Shown here: in pieces, positions 17,444 through 26,476 of the stretch
Layout of the letters: each line of letters begins with the position of its first letter
Numbering within the stretch: position 1 is the stretch's first letter
Assembly (NCBI GenBank): GCA_028277645.1
Contig: JANQFV010000051.1
Location: 1-64,000, forward strand
From: Phycisphaerae bacterium
GTDB taxonomy: Bacteria > Planctomycetota > Phycisphaerae > UBA1845 > Fen-1342
DNA length: 64,000 nt
Direction: 5' to 3'
Notes under the pieces: model-generated
What the model saw: the letters and a program-made list of their open reading frames with translations, nothing else
Databases searched by the model: none
What the model was told of the DNA's origin: nothing
Made by a program: the position numbers and the translations under genes

Positions 17444-17528
17444 AACTCGATTCCCATTATCGGTAGCAACTGACTGGAGCTTAGCATACTGTCACGCGCA
17501 CTTCGTCCACAAACACGAGCTCTGGCCC

Positions 17529-18449
17529 ATGGTTTCCGCCGCACTCAACCGCCCCCCTGCTGTGCTCCGCGCCGTTTCCATCAAGGGCCTGATCGCCATC
17601 ACGGTCTGGGGCGCTTCGTTCATCGCCACACGAATCGCGCTCGAGGCCGTGCACCCCATCGCGCTTGTCACCATCCGCCTCGCCATGGGCACAGCACTGC
17701 TCGCTCTGCTGGTGCGCCTGCGCGGCCCCACACTCCTGCCGCAACCGCGCGACCGCACCATCGGCATACTGCTCGGAATCGTGCTGACGACGCATCTCCT
17801 GTTCCAGGCCTACGGCCTGCAGTACACATCCGCGATCAACACCGGCTGGATTATCGGCTTCATCCCCGTCACCGTCGCGATCGGTGCCCAATTGCTCGGA
17901 CAGCAAGCGCTGCGTACCCGTGGCTGGCTCGGTGTAGCCATCGGAACCGCCGGCGTGTTACTCGTCACGCTCAAATCGCCCCCCAATTTCGCCCACGCCC
18001 GTCTGGGCGACCTGCTCCAGATCGCGACCTGCTTCACCTGGGCGATCTACACACTGACCGCGGCGGGACCTGTCCAGCGCAACGGCGCCCTCCGCATGAC
18101 CGGCTACGGCATGGGCGTCGCCACGCTCATCACCCTCGCTGCCGCCCTGCCCACGGGATTCCTGACGGCATCCCCAGATTGGCGAATCTGGGCCGCGCTC
18201 GGCTTCCTCGGTCTCATCTGCTCCGGCGTAGGCTACTACCTCTGGTTCGCCGCCCAGCGCGAGCACGGCCCCAGCCGTGTCGGCGCTCTTCTGTTCCTCG
18301 AACCGTTCGTCACGCTGATCACCGCCCGCCTGATCCTCTCGGAGCCAATCACCATCAACGCCCTCGGCGGCGGCGTCATCGTCCTGACTGGTGCCTGGCT
18401 GGTAGTGCACGGTGCTGACAGGCCTGCGAAGGCGGGTAACCGAACGTAG
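17529..18449 (+). CDS. DMT-superfamily (EamA) transporter
   Basis: I chose the ATG at 17529 because upstream residues of the long open frame are antisense to the nitrilase gene. The 306-aa product has ten predicted hydrophobic helices in two EamA repeats, beginning IKGLIAITVWGASFIATRIAL and repeating at ~160-290 with a final VIVLTGAWLVVHG helix. Family members export amino acids or other small metabolites, or act as permeases with unknown substrate. It is transcribed divergently from the nitrilase operon. Confidence 0.9.
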   Translation: MVSAALNRPPAVLRAVSIKGLIAITVWGASFIATRIALEAVHPIALVTIRLAMGTALLALLVRLRGPTLLPQPRDRTIGILLGIVLTTHLLFQAYGLQYTSAINTGWIIGFIPVTVAIGAQLLGQQALRTRGWLGVAIGTAGVLLVTLKSPPNFAHARLGDLLQIATCFTWAIYTLTAAGPVQRNGALRMTGYGMGVATLITLAAALPTGFLTASPDWRIWAALGFLGLICSGVGYYLWFAAQREHGPSRVGALLFLEPFVTLITARLILSEPITINALGGGVIVLTGAWLVVHGADRPAKAGNRT

Positions 18450-18518
18450 CGGCCGACCTCCTGGTCGGCCGAATCGCACTCGATACGCCCAACGGCCGAC
18501 CGGGAGGTCGGCCGCTAC
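18446..18518. repeat. Palindromic GTAGCGGCCGACC repeat (REP-like)
   Basis: GTAGCGGCCGACC at 18446 recurs inverted, ending at 18518, and each half itself contains a GGCCGACC/GGTCGGCC palindrome. Further copies lie at 18830 and 23831. The family sits just behind coding regions, so it probably acts as an mRNA-end hairpin as well as a dispersed repeat. Confidence 0.75.
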
Positions 18519-18620
18519 GAAAGCAGCTACTGCAACCCCCGCTGGTCGGACAACTATGACCTCCGTAGAATGCCCTCGAAACCGCGGCCGATCGGGCCGC
18601 AACCACTGGGAGTCTGACGC

Positions 18621-18818
18621 ATGCGCAAATGGACACTCCGTCAGCAGGCCTGGCGCCTCGCCGCCCTGCTCTCCGGCACCACACTATTCCTGGAAGGCTG
18701 CGACCCCACGCTCCGCGCCACGGTCGAAGACGGTATCATCAACACGTCCTCGGCGTTCGTAGGCTCGTTCCTGCGCGCCTTCATCGAAGCCGCTTCCGAG
18801 GCCGCCGCCGCCGCATAG
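18621..18818 (+). CDS. Small putative lipoprotein/secreted protein
   Basis: A 65-aa protein: basic MRKWTLRQQAWR, a hydrophobic stretch (LAALLSGTTLFLEGC) with a lipobox-like LEGC, then DPTLRATVEDGIINTSSAFVGSF. Short proteins with the GCDPTL..VEDGIIN pattern recur in planctomycetes from memory, which supports this as a real gene although it is short. It is flanked by GTAGCGGCC repeats on both sides. Function unknown, probably envelope-associated. Confidence 0.65.
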   Translation: MRKWTLRQQAWRLAALLSGTTLFLEGCDPTLRATVEDGIINTSSAFVGSFLRAFIEAASEAAAAA

Positions 18819-18829
18819 TCGCGCGATGC

Positions 18830-18873
18830 GTAGCGGCCGACCTCCCGGTCGCCCGGCGCTATAGCCGCCCCGC
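18830..18873. repeat. GTAGCGGCCGACC repeat, degenerate copy
   Basis: Starts 12 nt after the 65-aa gene with GTAGCGGCCGACCTCCCGGTCG. The inverted half is degenerate. Same family as 18446-18518 and 23831-23905. Confidence 0.6.
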
Positions 18874-18915
18874 ATCCGGCCGTGAGCCCGGACACCACAG
18901 ACGGTCAGGACCGAT

Positions 18916-19161
18916 CTAAAACGGAAACGGCCCCCGCTCGTCTTCCCCGCCGGGCTCGTCCATCCGCCGATACGTCACGCGCCGCCCCAGCCCCCACGCG
19001 GTCGCGATCACGCCGACGCCACCGATGACGAACACGCTCGCGACGACGTACGCGAGCAGCTCCGGCATCGCAAACAGCAACAGCCCAATCAGTATCAACA
19101 CCACGCCGAATAACACGCCGCCGAAGCCGAATCCCCCCACACCTGGCGTTGACCACTGCAT
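18916..19161 (-). CDS. Small two-TM membrane protein
   Basis: 81 aa from the ATG at 19161 (GGAG 14 nt upstream). A glycine-rich start (TPGVGGFGFGG) leads into two hydrophobic helices (LFGVVLILIGLLLFAM and LLAYVVASVFVIGGVGVIA), then a basic-acidic tail RRVTYRRMDEPGGEDERG. A frame on the same strand (18905-19156) is arginine-rich and is its shadow. Function unknown. Confidence 0.6.
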   Translation of the reverse strand: MQWSTPGVGGFGFGGVLFGVVLILIGLLLFAMPELLAYVVASVFVIGGVGVIATAWGLGRRVTYRRMDEPGGEDERGPFPF

Positions 19162-19267
19162 TCGCAAAATACTACTCCTGTCACGCGCCGCTTGAGTCGC
19201 CGCGCCGCAGGGGACATCATAGCCCGCGACCGCCCTGACGGCGACGGCTGAGGAGGACTCCCGCGCG

Positions 19268-20212
19268 ATGAACGCGGACGCGCTACTAGAGATGGATGAC
19301 GTCCGTGTGCAATACGGACGCTTTCTCGCGCTGGATGGCTTCGCGCTGCGCCTCCACGCCGGCGAACTGTTGGGCCTGATCGGTCCCAATGGCGCCGGCA
19401 AAACCACCACGCTGCGAGCCGCGTCCGGTCTGCAACCCGTCTCGACCGGCACGATCCGAATAATGGGCTACAGCGTGTTCGAGCACCCCGTCGAGGTCGG
19501 CCGGCACCTCGGGTTCACGCCGGACACGCCCGCGCTCTACGACGGTCTCACCGTGCGGCAGTTCCTCGACTTCATCGGTCGCTGCTACGACTTGCCGCGT
19601 TCTCTCCGGTCCGAGCGCGGCGACTACTGGCTCGAACAGCTCTGGCTCGTCGATAAGCGCGATGCGAAGATCGGTGCGCTGTCGCGCGGCATGAAACAGC
19701 GCCTGGCCGTCGCGCGCACGTTGCTCAGCGACCCCAACGTCATCCTGTTGGACGAGCCCGCCGCCGGCCTCGACCCCGCCGGCCGCGTGCAATTTCGCAA
19801 GCTGTTGGCCAGCCTGCGCGACTCCGGCAAGGCGATCATTGTCTCGTCACACATCCTGGCCGACCTGGCCGAGTACTGCACGCACATCGGCATCATGGAG
19901 CACGGCCGCCTCATCCGCTGCGGCAGCGTCGCTGAGGTCTCCGGCGCCGAAAGCCACGAACACTGTCTATACCGCATCGTGCTCGCGCATCGAGTCGGCG
20001 ATACCGCTCAGCGGATCGCGAACATAGAGGGAATCGGCGAACCACAACTCGACGGCGACACCATCACGCTCTCCTTCGAACGCGACCGCGCACAGGCGGC
20101 CGATCTGCTCCGCAGATTGCTCGCCGCCGGCCTGCCCGTCGCCGAGTTCCGCGCCCTGGAACCCGATCTCGAAGAGGCTTATTTGCGCAGCGGCATCAAA
20201 CAGGTGGATTGA
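19268..20212 (+). CDS. ABC transporter ATP-binding protein
   Basis: A 314-aa ATPase with Walker A GPNGAGKTT (~39-47), signature LSRGMKQRLA (~138), Walker B VILLDEPAAGLDP (~158) and H-loop VSSHIL. A ~95-residue C-terminal extension follows, as in DRA/CcmA-type exporters. GAGGAGG precedes the ATG. The stop overlaps the TTG start of the permease (TTGA), so the two are coupled and form an ABC-2-like export system with unknown substrate. Confidence 0.93.
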   Translation: MNADALLEMDDVRVQYGRFLALDGFALRLHAGELLGLIGPNGAGKTTTLRAASGLQPVSTGTIRIMGYSVFEHPVEVGRHLGFTPDTPALYDGLTVRQFLDFIGRCYDLPRSLRSERGDYWLEQLWLVDKRDAKIGALSRGMKQRLAVARTLLSDPNVILLDEPAAGLDPAGRVQFRKLLASLRDSGKAIIVSSHILADLAEYCTHIGIMEHGRLIRCGSVAEVSGAESHEHCLYRIVLAHRVGDTAQRIANIEGIGEPQLDGDTITLSFERDRAQAADLLRRLLAAGLPVAEFRALEPDLEEAYLRSGIKQVD

Positions 20213-21771
20213 ACGTGGCACTTGCCCCGCTGACCAAAGTGAACTTCGCGCTCGCCGGCGGCTGGCGGCAGAACGCCCTGATTGCCGGCGCCTACGTCGG
20301 CGCCGTCGCCGTTCTCGCCACCATGATCTTTCGCGCCGCAGCGCCGGACGAGCACGGCGCCGTCGCGAGCGGATTTCTCGGAATCATCGGCTTTGCCCAG
20401 GGCCTGTTCGCACTGCTCATCGCCCCCGGCGCGATCCGCAAAGCCGTGCTCCGCGATTTCCAGACCGGCATGATCGAGTCCCACCGCCTCACGCCGCAGG
20501 GCGGACTCCGCCTCGTCGTCGGCTATCTCACCGGTCCGACCGCGCAGGCGCTGATCCTCTTCGGCGTCGGCGGTCTCATGGGAAGCTACTTCTCTGCCTA
20601 CGTTGGCGGCTCCTTCGGATACATGGGCGTCTTCGTCGGCGGCTGGTTCTTCACGCAGCTTGCCGTTCTCGCGCTTGCGCTGCTGATCGCCGCACTGGTC
20701 CTGCTCACTGCCCTGGCTACCGCCGGCAAGGCAAACCTCATCGTCCTGATCGTCATCGCTACAGTCTTTGGCGGCTGGGCGGCCGTGCGGGTCGTCCCCG
20801 GACTCGCGCTGCTGCTCGGCGTCATGAGCGCCGGGATGATCTTCGAGCTACTGCAATTCATCGGGGCTCCAGTGCCGGCCAATCCTCTGCAAAGCGCGCC
20901 CTACGTGATTACGTGGGCAATGGGCTTTCAGATCGCACTCGCGCTCACGCTGTTGGCGGCAGCGTGTCGCAAGATCCGCTCACCGGACCGTACGGTCTTC
21001 ACCGTTCCGCTCGCGCTCATCATGGCCACGGTCTTCGGCGTAACGCTGATCGCCGGCTGGCATCTCTCCGTACGCTTCGATTGGGGCTCTGCCGACGAGT
21101 TCGGCTTCAGCGCGCGATGGGTCGGTACAGTCTTTGCGTTTGTGCTAGTGGCTCTCTTTGTCGTCAGCGCCGCTGCCGGGGAACGCGTGGCGCCGGACCG
21201 CGCCGCGCTCCTGAAACACAATCGTCCGCCCACAGCATTCAGAAATGCGGACCTGATGCCGCTGCTGTTAACGGTGTTTACCGGCGCGATCGCCGTCTTC
21301 ACTCTGCCACCCGCTATCGACGCCCAAGTGAACGCGCGGCTCAGCGAAAATGCAACCAATGCACAGTGGTTTGTCGCGCAGTCGATTATCCTCAGCCCTG
21401 TTTTTGTTGCAATCCTGCTCTCGTTCTGGGTCGACTACGTGTTGCTGCAGGTAGCGCTCGCCCGCGGCTGGGGCGTATTTCGCACGGTCCTGCTCGGCTG
21501 CATCGCACTGAAGCTGCTGCCGCTGTTCATCGAAGGTGTCAACGCCGTGATCGCCGCCATTCTTACCGGCGATGATCCGGCGTTCAACGGTCGGATTGCC
21601 AGCGCCTCGCCGGTCGGAACTGCGATCTTGGTCACGCTGGGTGGGCCGGCCTGGCCCGGTCTGATGGTGCAGGCTGTGATCGCCGGCATCATCACGACGG
21701 TCGGCTTCCGCCTCCGCCGCGGCATGCAGGCCATCCGCAGTGTCACCGGCACGGCCGCGCGCAGCGCGTAA
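20209..21771 (+). CDS. ABC-2-type transporter permease
   Basis: A 520-aa polytopic membrane protein with around 12 hydrophobic segments, starting at TTG 20209 (overlapping the ATPase stop; GTG 20215 is an alternative). Segments such as ALLIAPGAIRKAVLRDFQTG and GMIESHRLTPQGGLRLVVGY match permeases that pair with exporters handling gliding, bacteriocin or envelope substrates. It forms one unit with the upstream ATPase. Substrate unknown. Confidence 0.85.
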   Translation: MNVALAPLTKVNFALAGGWRQNALIAGAYVGAVAVLATMIFRAAAPDEHGAVASGFLGIIGFAQGLFALLIAPGAIRKAVLRDFQTGMIESHRLTPQGGLRLVVGYLTGPTAQALILFGVGGLMGSYFSAYVGGSFGYMGVFVGGWFFTQLAVLALALLIAALVLLTALATAGKANLIVLIVIATVFGGWAAVRVVPGLALLLGVMSAGMIFELLQFIGAPVPANPLQSAPYVITWAMGFQIALALTLLAAACRKIRSPDRTVFTVPLALIMATVFGVTLIAGWHLSVRFDWGSADEFGFSARWVGTVFAFVLVALFVVSAAAGERVAPDRAALLKHNRPPTAFRNADLMPLLLTVFTGAIAVFTLPPAIDAQVNARLSENATNAQWFVAQSIILSPVFVAILLSFWVDYVLLQVALARGWGVFRTVLLGCIALKLLPLFIEGVNAVIAAILTGDDPAFNGRIASASPVGTAILVTLGGPAWPGLMVQAVIAGIITTVGFRLRRGMQAIRSVTGTAARSA

Positions 21772-21787
21772 CGTCGCACAAAAAACG

Positions 21788-21845
21788 ACGCAGGCGACGG
21801 TGGTCGTCGCTCGGGGAGAGCGATTCTCACACGCCGCCTGCGTCA
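21788..21845. terminator. Hairpin between convergent genes
   Basis: Arms GACGCAGGCG (21788-21797) and CGCCTGCGTC (21836-21845) pair perfectly with a 38-nt loop that can form smaller stems. It lies between the ends of the ABC permease and the thioredoxin gene and may end both transcripts. Confidence 0.5.
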
Positions 21846-21900
21846 CGCGAGGGAGGAGGCACAAGTAGAGAGTCTATGTTTCTTACGCTGTCCCGGGGGC

Positions 21901-22461
21901 TCAGTTCGCCGCCCGCAGCGCCTGTTCTATTGTTCGCGGCAACGAGTGTCCCAGAACATCTCGTCCCTGCGCGATTATCTCGCCCGTATCACCGTCGACG
22001 AGAAATGCTGCTGGTATACCGGTCACACCGTACGCCGCCGCGATCTTCTCGGCGTTCTCATACACCTGCGGCCAGGTCACTTTCTGGTCCCGCAGGAAGC
22101 GCTGCACCGTATCGCGCGATACGCCGCGATAACGGTCCAGCGTGAGTCCGACTACGTCGAATCCATCTTGATGATAGCGCCCATGCGCTTCGATCAGCCC
22201 GGGAATCTCGGCTCGGCACGGCGGACACCACGTCGCCCAGAAGTCGACCAGCACGACCTTGCCCTTGTAATCGTCCGGAAACTGCAGGCGCTCGCCGGCC
22301 AACGTCGTTACGTCGAATGTCGGCGCCAGATTCTCCGGCACCGCTTCATCGTGGGAAACAGCCACCACCGCACAATTGCGCCCACCCAGCCCGGTGACGT
22401 TCAGCACGACGAAAACCGCCGCCGCGACCGCCAACGCAATGCCCCAGAATGAAGCTTTCAT
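21901..22461 (-). CDS. TlpA/ResA-like thioredoxin
   Basis: 186 aa from the ATG at 22461 (GGAGG 9 nt upstream; an upstream TTG at 22470 is less likely). An N-terminal signal anchor (FWGIALAVAAAVFVVLNV) exports the AhpC/TSA-Redoxin domain, with the catalytic motif WCPPC (C79, C82) in VDFWATWCPPCRAEIPGL and the cis-Pro segment GVTGIPAAFLVD. Such proteins reduce disulfides in the periplasm, for example for cytochrome c maturation. Monocistronic and convergent with the ABC operon. Confidence 0.92.
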   Translation of the reverse strand: MKASFWGIALAVAAAVFVVLNVTGLGGRNCAVVAVSHDEAVPENLAPTFDVTTLAGERLQFPDDYKGKVVLVDFWATWCPPCRAEIPGLIEAHGRYHQDGFDVVGLTLDRYRGVSRDTVQRFLRDQKVTWPQVYENAEKIAAAYGVTGIPAAFLVDGDTGEIIAQGRDVLGHSLPRTIEQALRAAN

Positions 22462-22672
22462 CCGTTTCAACCTCCGCCGATCTGCCCTCGACGCTTTGAT
22501 CGGCTATCCTCAATACCAGCAACCGGCAGACCCGGCGATTTCTTCCACGCCAGGTCCGGAATTGCCGGCCGGCGGCGTGTAACGCCCCGCCGCACGAAGT
22601 CTTATACAACCGCGGCTTCGCACCGCATACAGTTTCTGACAGGCAGCGACGGCAGCAAATGGGCCCTGCATC

Positions 22673-23821
22673 GTGACCACCGATACGACCACTCTTGCGG
22701 ATCCGGCTCTGAAAGCGATACGCGACAAGGTTCTCGCCAACGAGCGTCTGTCCGCCGAGGACGGCCTGCTGCTGTACCGCACGCCTGACATCTTCACACT
22801 CGGCGAGTTGGCGAACATCGTGCGCGAGCGCCTGCATGGCCGCCGTGCGTTCTACAACATCAATCGCCACATCAACTACTCGAACTACTGCGTGCTGCGC
22901 TGCAAGTTCTGCGCGTTCTATCGTCCGTACAACCCCCGCGGCGAACAGGTGCCCGACGGTTACCAGTTCTCGATTGACGAAATCGTCGAGCAAGCCCGCG
23001 AGGCGGCGGACTCCGGCGCTACCGAAGTCCACATCGTCGGCGGACTGCACCCGACGCTCCCGTTCTCGTACTACACCGACATGTGTCGCGGCATCAAAGC
23101 CGCTTGTCCCGAGCTGCACATCAAGGCCTTCACCGCGATCGAGATCGTTCACTTCACGCGCATCACCCGACCGCGGATGAGCATCGCCGAAGTGCTCACT
23201 GCGCTGCGCGACGCCGGCCTCGGTAGCCTGCCCGGCGGCGGGGCCGAGATCTTCGACGACCGCGTTCACGAAGAGACCTTCAAGAACAAGGTCGGCGAGC
23301 AGCATTGGTTCGACGTACACCGCATCGCGCACGAGCTCGGCATTCCTTCGAACGCGACGATGCTCTACGGCCATATCGAATCCATCGAGGAACGCGTGCA
23401 GCACATGCTCAAGCTGCGTGCGCACCAGGATGAATCGCGGGCGCAGCGCAAGGCACACTTCAACTGTTTCGTGCCTCTTTCGTTCATTCCCGACGGCAGC
23501 GCACTGTCACACCTGCCCGGTCCGACCGGGCTCGATGACCTGCGCACCCTAGCCGTCGCACGCCTGTTGCTGGACAACATCCCACACATCAAGGCGTTCT
23601 GGATTATGCAGTCGCCCAAGCTCGCGCAGGTCGCGTTGAACTGGGGCGTTGACGATTTTGACGGCACGGTCGTGTGGTACGACATCACTCGCCGTGAAGG
23701 CAACGGCACCAATGACCAGGTCCTCGACGTACGCCAGATCCAACGGCTGCTACGCGAGGCCGGTTGCGACCCCGTCGAACGCGACACGGTCTACAACGAG
23801 GTCTCGCGCGAGGACGTATAG
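22673..23821 (+). CDS. mqnE: Aminofutalosine synthase MqnE
   Basis: A 382-aa radical SAM enzyme, starting at GTG. The [4Fe-4S] cysteines are C73, C77 and C80 (NYCVLRCKFC), followed by a TIM-barrel core with HIVGGLHPTLPF, KAFTAIEIVHF and SLPGGGAEIF, typical of MqnE. It adds the radical derived from SAM to 3-((1-carboxyvinyl)oxy)benzoate to make aminofutalosine, in the futalosine route to menaquinone. No other mqn gene is in the window. The choice of MqnE over MqnC rests on the GGGAEIFDDRVHE segment and on length. Confidence 0.93.
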   Translation: MTTDTTTLADPALKAIRDKVLANERLSAEDGLLLYRTPDIFTLGELANIVRERLHGRRAFYNINRHINYSNYCVLRCKFCAFYRPYNPRGEQVPDGYQFSIDEIVEQAREAADSGATEVHIVGGLHPTLPFSYYTDMCRGIKAACPELHIKAFTAIEIVHFTRITRPRMSIAEVLTALRDAGLGSLPGGGAEIFDDRVHEETFKNKVGEQHWFDVHRIAHELGIPSNATMLYGHIESIEERVQHMLKLRAHQDESRAQRKAHFNCFVPLSFIPDGSALSHLPGPTGLDDLRTLAVARLLLDNIPHIKAFWIMQSPKLAQVALNWGVDDFDGTVVWYDITRREGNGTNDQVLDVRQIQRLLREAGCDPVERDTVYNEVSREDV

Positions 23822-23830
23822 GACGTGTCT

Positions 23831-23905
23831 GTAGCGGCCGACCCCCGTGTCGGCCGTCGTACGCAACTGCTTTGCTACGTCCGGCACGGGGACCGGACGC
23901 TACGG
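23831..23905. repeat. GTAGCGGCCGACC repeat between mqnE and mutY
   Basis: Begins GTAGCGGCCGACCCCCGTGTCGG and ends CGGGGACCGGACGCTAC. Its end overlaps the 3' end of mutY. Third member of the family; probably a shared terminator-like hairpin for two convergent genes. Confidence 0.6.
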
Positions 23906-24970
23906 CCATTGCACCAACGCCAAGATCTTCCGATCAACGTTCGCGCACGCGTACTCACCTAGTTCGTCACGTTTCACCCAGGCCACATTTACTGATCCGT
24001 TGCAGCGCAGGCGCCCGCGAACCGCCGTCACAGCATAGACGTCCACGCGCAGATCGCGGTGCGTAAACCGATGGCGAATGGTGCCGATTGACGCACCGAA
24101 TTCGACTTCAAGCCCGAACGACCAGGACAAGTGTTCGCGCAACGCCTCAAAGCCATCCGCAACCTCCGACACATCCACCGCCGGCACCGTCCATAGATTC
24201 GCCAGCAACACGCTACTCGGACGCTGTACCAGCAACACGCGGCTCCGCCGCACGATGATCGCCGCCGCCTCGCGCACTTGCTTGACGACCGTGTCACGCC
24301 CGCGCCGTGGCAAACGCTCCGGCGAGCCGCTCGCGCAGCCGCGACAGTATTTCTGCACTGGACAATCCACGCACCGCGGTCGGCTCGTACAGACCGTCGC
24401 GCCCAGTTCCATCAGCGCTTGGTTGAAATCGCCCGGTGCAGAGCGTGCTAGAATCTCATCCGCCAGTGCCCACAGCCGCGCCTCCGTCTCCGGCGTCCCC
24501 AGCGGCGATTCTACCTCAAACAGCCGCGCCAGAACGCGTTTGATATTCCCGTCAACCGTCGGCACCGCCTCACCGTTCGCGATACTTGCGATCGCCCCCG
24601 CCGTGTATCGCCCGACGCCGGACAGTTCCTGCCAGTCTTCAGCAGTCTGTGGAAACGCCCCGTCGCGCTGCTCGACAACGGCTTGTGCCGCACGATGCAA
24701 GTTGCGTGCCCGCGTGTAGTATCCCAGCCCCTCCCACATCTTGAGCACGCGTGACTGCGAAGCTGCGGCCAGATCCTGCACCGCCGGAAACACCCGCAAC
24801 CAACGCTCGTAGTACGGAACCACCGTCTCCACGCGGGTTTGCTGGAGCATGACCTCCGACAACCAGATCTGGTACGGATCATTCGTGCGCCGCCACGGCA
24901 AATCGCGCGCGTTGGCGCGATACCAGCGCAGCAACGCCCGGCGCAGCGACGTGTGATTCGCGGATTTCAT
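23900..24970 (-). CDS. mutY: Adenine DNA glycosylase MutY
   Basis: A 356-aa A/G mismatch glycosylase. I chose the ATG at 24970 because it overlaps the murD stop (ATGA); a longer frame from 25054 covers murD. Helix-hairpin-helix LSGVGRYTAGAIASIAN, catalytic Asp in TVDGNIKRVL, and the iron-sulfur cluster cysteines in CTSRPRCVDCPVQKYC are all present, followed by a NUDIX-like C-terminal domain recognising 8-oxoG. It removes adenine opposite 8-oxoguanine. Coupling to murD is unusual but plausible as a housekeeping operon. Confidence 0.94.
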   Translation of the reverse strand: MKSANHTSLRRALLRWYRANARDLPWRRTNDPYQIWLSEVMLQQTRVETVVPYYERWLRVFPAVQDLAAASQSRVLKMWEGLGYYTRARNLHRAAQAVVEQRDGAFPQTAEDWQELSGVGRYTAGAIASIANGEAVPTVDGNIKRVLARLFEVESPLGTPETEARLWALADEILARSAPGDFNQALMELGATVCTSRPRCVDCPVQKYCRGCASGSPERLPRRGRDTVVKQVREAAAIIVRRSRVLLVQRPSSVLLANLWTVPAVDVSEVADGFEALREHLSWSFGLEVEFGASIGTIRHRFTHRDLRVDVYAVTAVRGRLRCNGSVNVAWVKRDELGEYACANVDRKILALVQWP

Positions 24971-26436
24971 CCCGTTGACCGCTCGCCCCGCGCCAGCCGC
25001 GCGAACTGCTCGCCCCGCGCCCGGTAATCCACAAACTGATCCCACGAAGCGCACGCCGGCGACAGCAGAATCACGTCCCCCGCCGCCGCCCTTCTCTGAC
25101 AGGCCGCAACGGCCGCCGCCAACTCGCCGACATGCTCCGCCGAACCCCCCGCTGCCCGGACCGCATCCACGATCTTCTCGCCGGTAGTGCCGACGCAGGC
25201 ACAGAATCGCGTTCGACGGGCAACCTCAGCAGCCAGCGGCGTGAAGTCGCTGCCCTTGTCGTATCCGCCCAGAATGAGCAACGTCGGTGCATCGATCGCG
25301 CGTAACGCTGTCAATGCCGCCTCGGGCGTCGTCGACTTCGAATCGTCGTAGTACGTCACGCCCGCCGCCTCGTGTACCTTCTGTAGTCGATGCGGCAGCG
25401 CTTCAAACGTGGTGAGCGCAGCGATTGCCTCATCCGCACCCACGCCACCAAGATGCGCGACCGTCAGCGCCACGGCGGCATTGTGCAGATTATGCCGCCC
25501 AGGCACGGTCAACTGCGTTCCGTCCCATCGCACGCGCTGCTCGCTGCAATGCGCGGCCGGCGTCGAGCCATCGAGTTCGCCGCACCAGACCCGCCCGTGC
25601 GGCGTATGCGCGCGCACAAGCGGCAGCAGTTCGGGCTCCGCAACAACTACCGCCCCACGCCTTGCATCCTGAAACCGCACAACATTCAGCTTCGCATCGC
25701 GATAAGCCTCGAACGAACCATGCCAATCCAGATGATTCGGCGTGACATTCGTAATCACCGCGATATCCGGACTCCACCGCACCAGCGGCGTGCGCTCGAG
25801 CTGAAAGCTAGACAGCTCCAGCACAACAACATCCGCCGTCGTCATGTCCGGCAGATCGTCCAACAGCGAACAACCGATGTTGCCGCCAACAAAAATATGA
25901 GAACGTGGGAACGTGGGAACGTGGGAACGTGAGGACGCGTCCGCACGCTCTCCTCCGTCCCTCCGTCCCTCCGTCCCTATGTCCCTCTCCCCCTCCGTGC
26001 CTTCGTGCCTCCGTGCCTTCGTGCCTTCTTCCAGCACATGCCCAATCATCGCCGTCACGGTGCTCTTCCCCACCGAGCCGGTCACGCCGATCGTCTTCGC
26101 CGGGCAGCGTTCGACGAACAGGTTGATCTCGGTCGTGATCGGTACGCCTGCGGCGCGGGCGATCTGGAGATGCTCGGCACGCTCGGGCACCGCCGGATTG
26201 ACAACGATCGCGTCCGCGTCGCGGAAGTCCGCCTCCTCGTGTCGCCCCAGGCGCAGCTCGACGCCGAGGCCCTCGAGCTGGGCCAGCGAGCCCGCCAACT
26301 TCTCCTCCGACGCCAGATCGGTCACGGTGACGCGCGCCCCCTGCCGCACCAGCCAGCGCGTCACACCCACGCCGCCGCCAAAGCGGCCAAGGCCCATGAC
26401 GATAACACGTTTGTTCTGCCAGTCGGTAATCATCAT
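24967..26436 (-). CDS. murD: UDP-N-acetylmuramoylalanine-D-glutamate ligase MurD with repeat insertion
   Basis: A 489-aa Mur ligase. The N-terminal Rossmann-like domain (VIVMGLGRFGGGVGVTRWL), the P-loop GVTGSVGKSTVTAM (~118-130) and the central-domain motifs LELSSFQLE, TNVTPNHLDWHGS and YYDDSKSTTPEA are typical. It adds D-Glu to UDP-MurNAc-L-Ala in the cytosol. Residues ~137-180 are an odd charged, low-complexity insert (TKARRHEGTEG..., then THVP/FPRSH) directly after the P-loop helix. The DNA there is made of short tandem repeats (aacgtggg, cgtccctc, cgtgcctt). Start ATG at 26436 (26433 also possible). Confidence 0.93.
   Translation of the reverse strand: MMITDWQNKRVIVMGLGRFGGGVGVTRWLVRQGARVTVTDLASEEKLAGSLAQLEGLGVELRLGRHEEADFRDADAIVVNPAVPERAEHLQIARAAGVPITTEINLFVERCPAKTIGVTGSVGKSTVTAMIGHVLEEGTKARRHEGTEGERDIGTEGRRDGGERADASSRSHVPTFPRSHIFVGGNIGCSLLDDLPDMTTADVVVLELSSFQLERTPLVRWSPDIAVITNVTPNHLDWHGSFEAYRDAKLNVVRFQDARRGAVVVAEPELLPLVRAHTPHGRVWCGELDGSTPAAHCSEQRVRWDGTQLTVPGRHNLHNAAVALTVAHLGGVGADEAIAALTTFEALPHRLQKVHEAAGVTYYDDSKSTTPEAALTALRAIDAPTLLILGGYDKGSDFTPLAAEVARRTRFCACVGTTGEKIVDAVRAAGGSAEHVGELAAAVAACQRRAAAGDVILLSPACASWDQFVDYRARGEQFARLARGERSTG
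25896..26028. repeat. Tandem-repeat insertion inside murD
   Basis: About 130 bp of short tandem units in plus orientation: AACGTGGG repeated about four times, then CGTCCCTC units, then CGTGCCTTC/CGTGCCTCC units. It is in frame within murD. A related GGGACGAAGGGACGGAGGG stretch occurs in argS near 29387. Confidence 0.85.
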
Positions 26437-26463
26437 TCACACATTCGGTAACCCGCACGCCGG

Positions 26464-26469
26464 TATAAT
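26464..26469 (+). promoter_or_regulatory. TATAAT box 7 nt before a start codon
   Basis: A perfect -10 hexamer is 7 nt from the ATG of the GNAT fusion gene (26477), so the transcript should begin at or next to the ATG. No good -35 box at 16-18 nt was found. Confidence 0.5.
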
Positions 26470-26476
26470 CCGCCGC

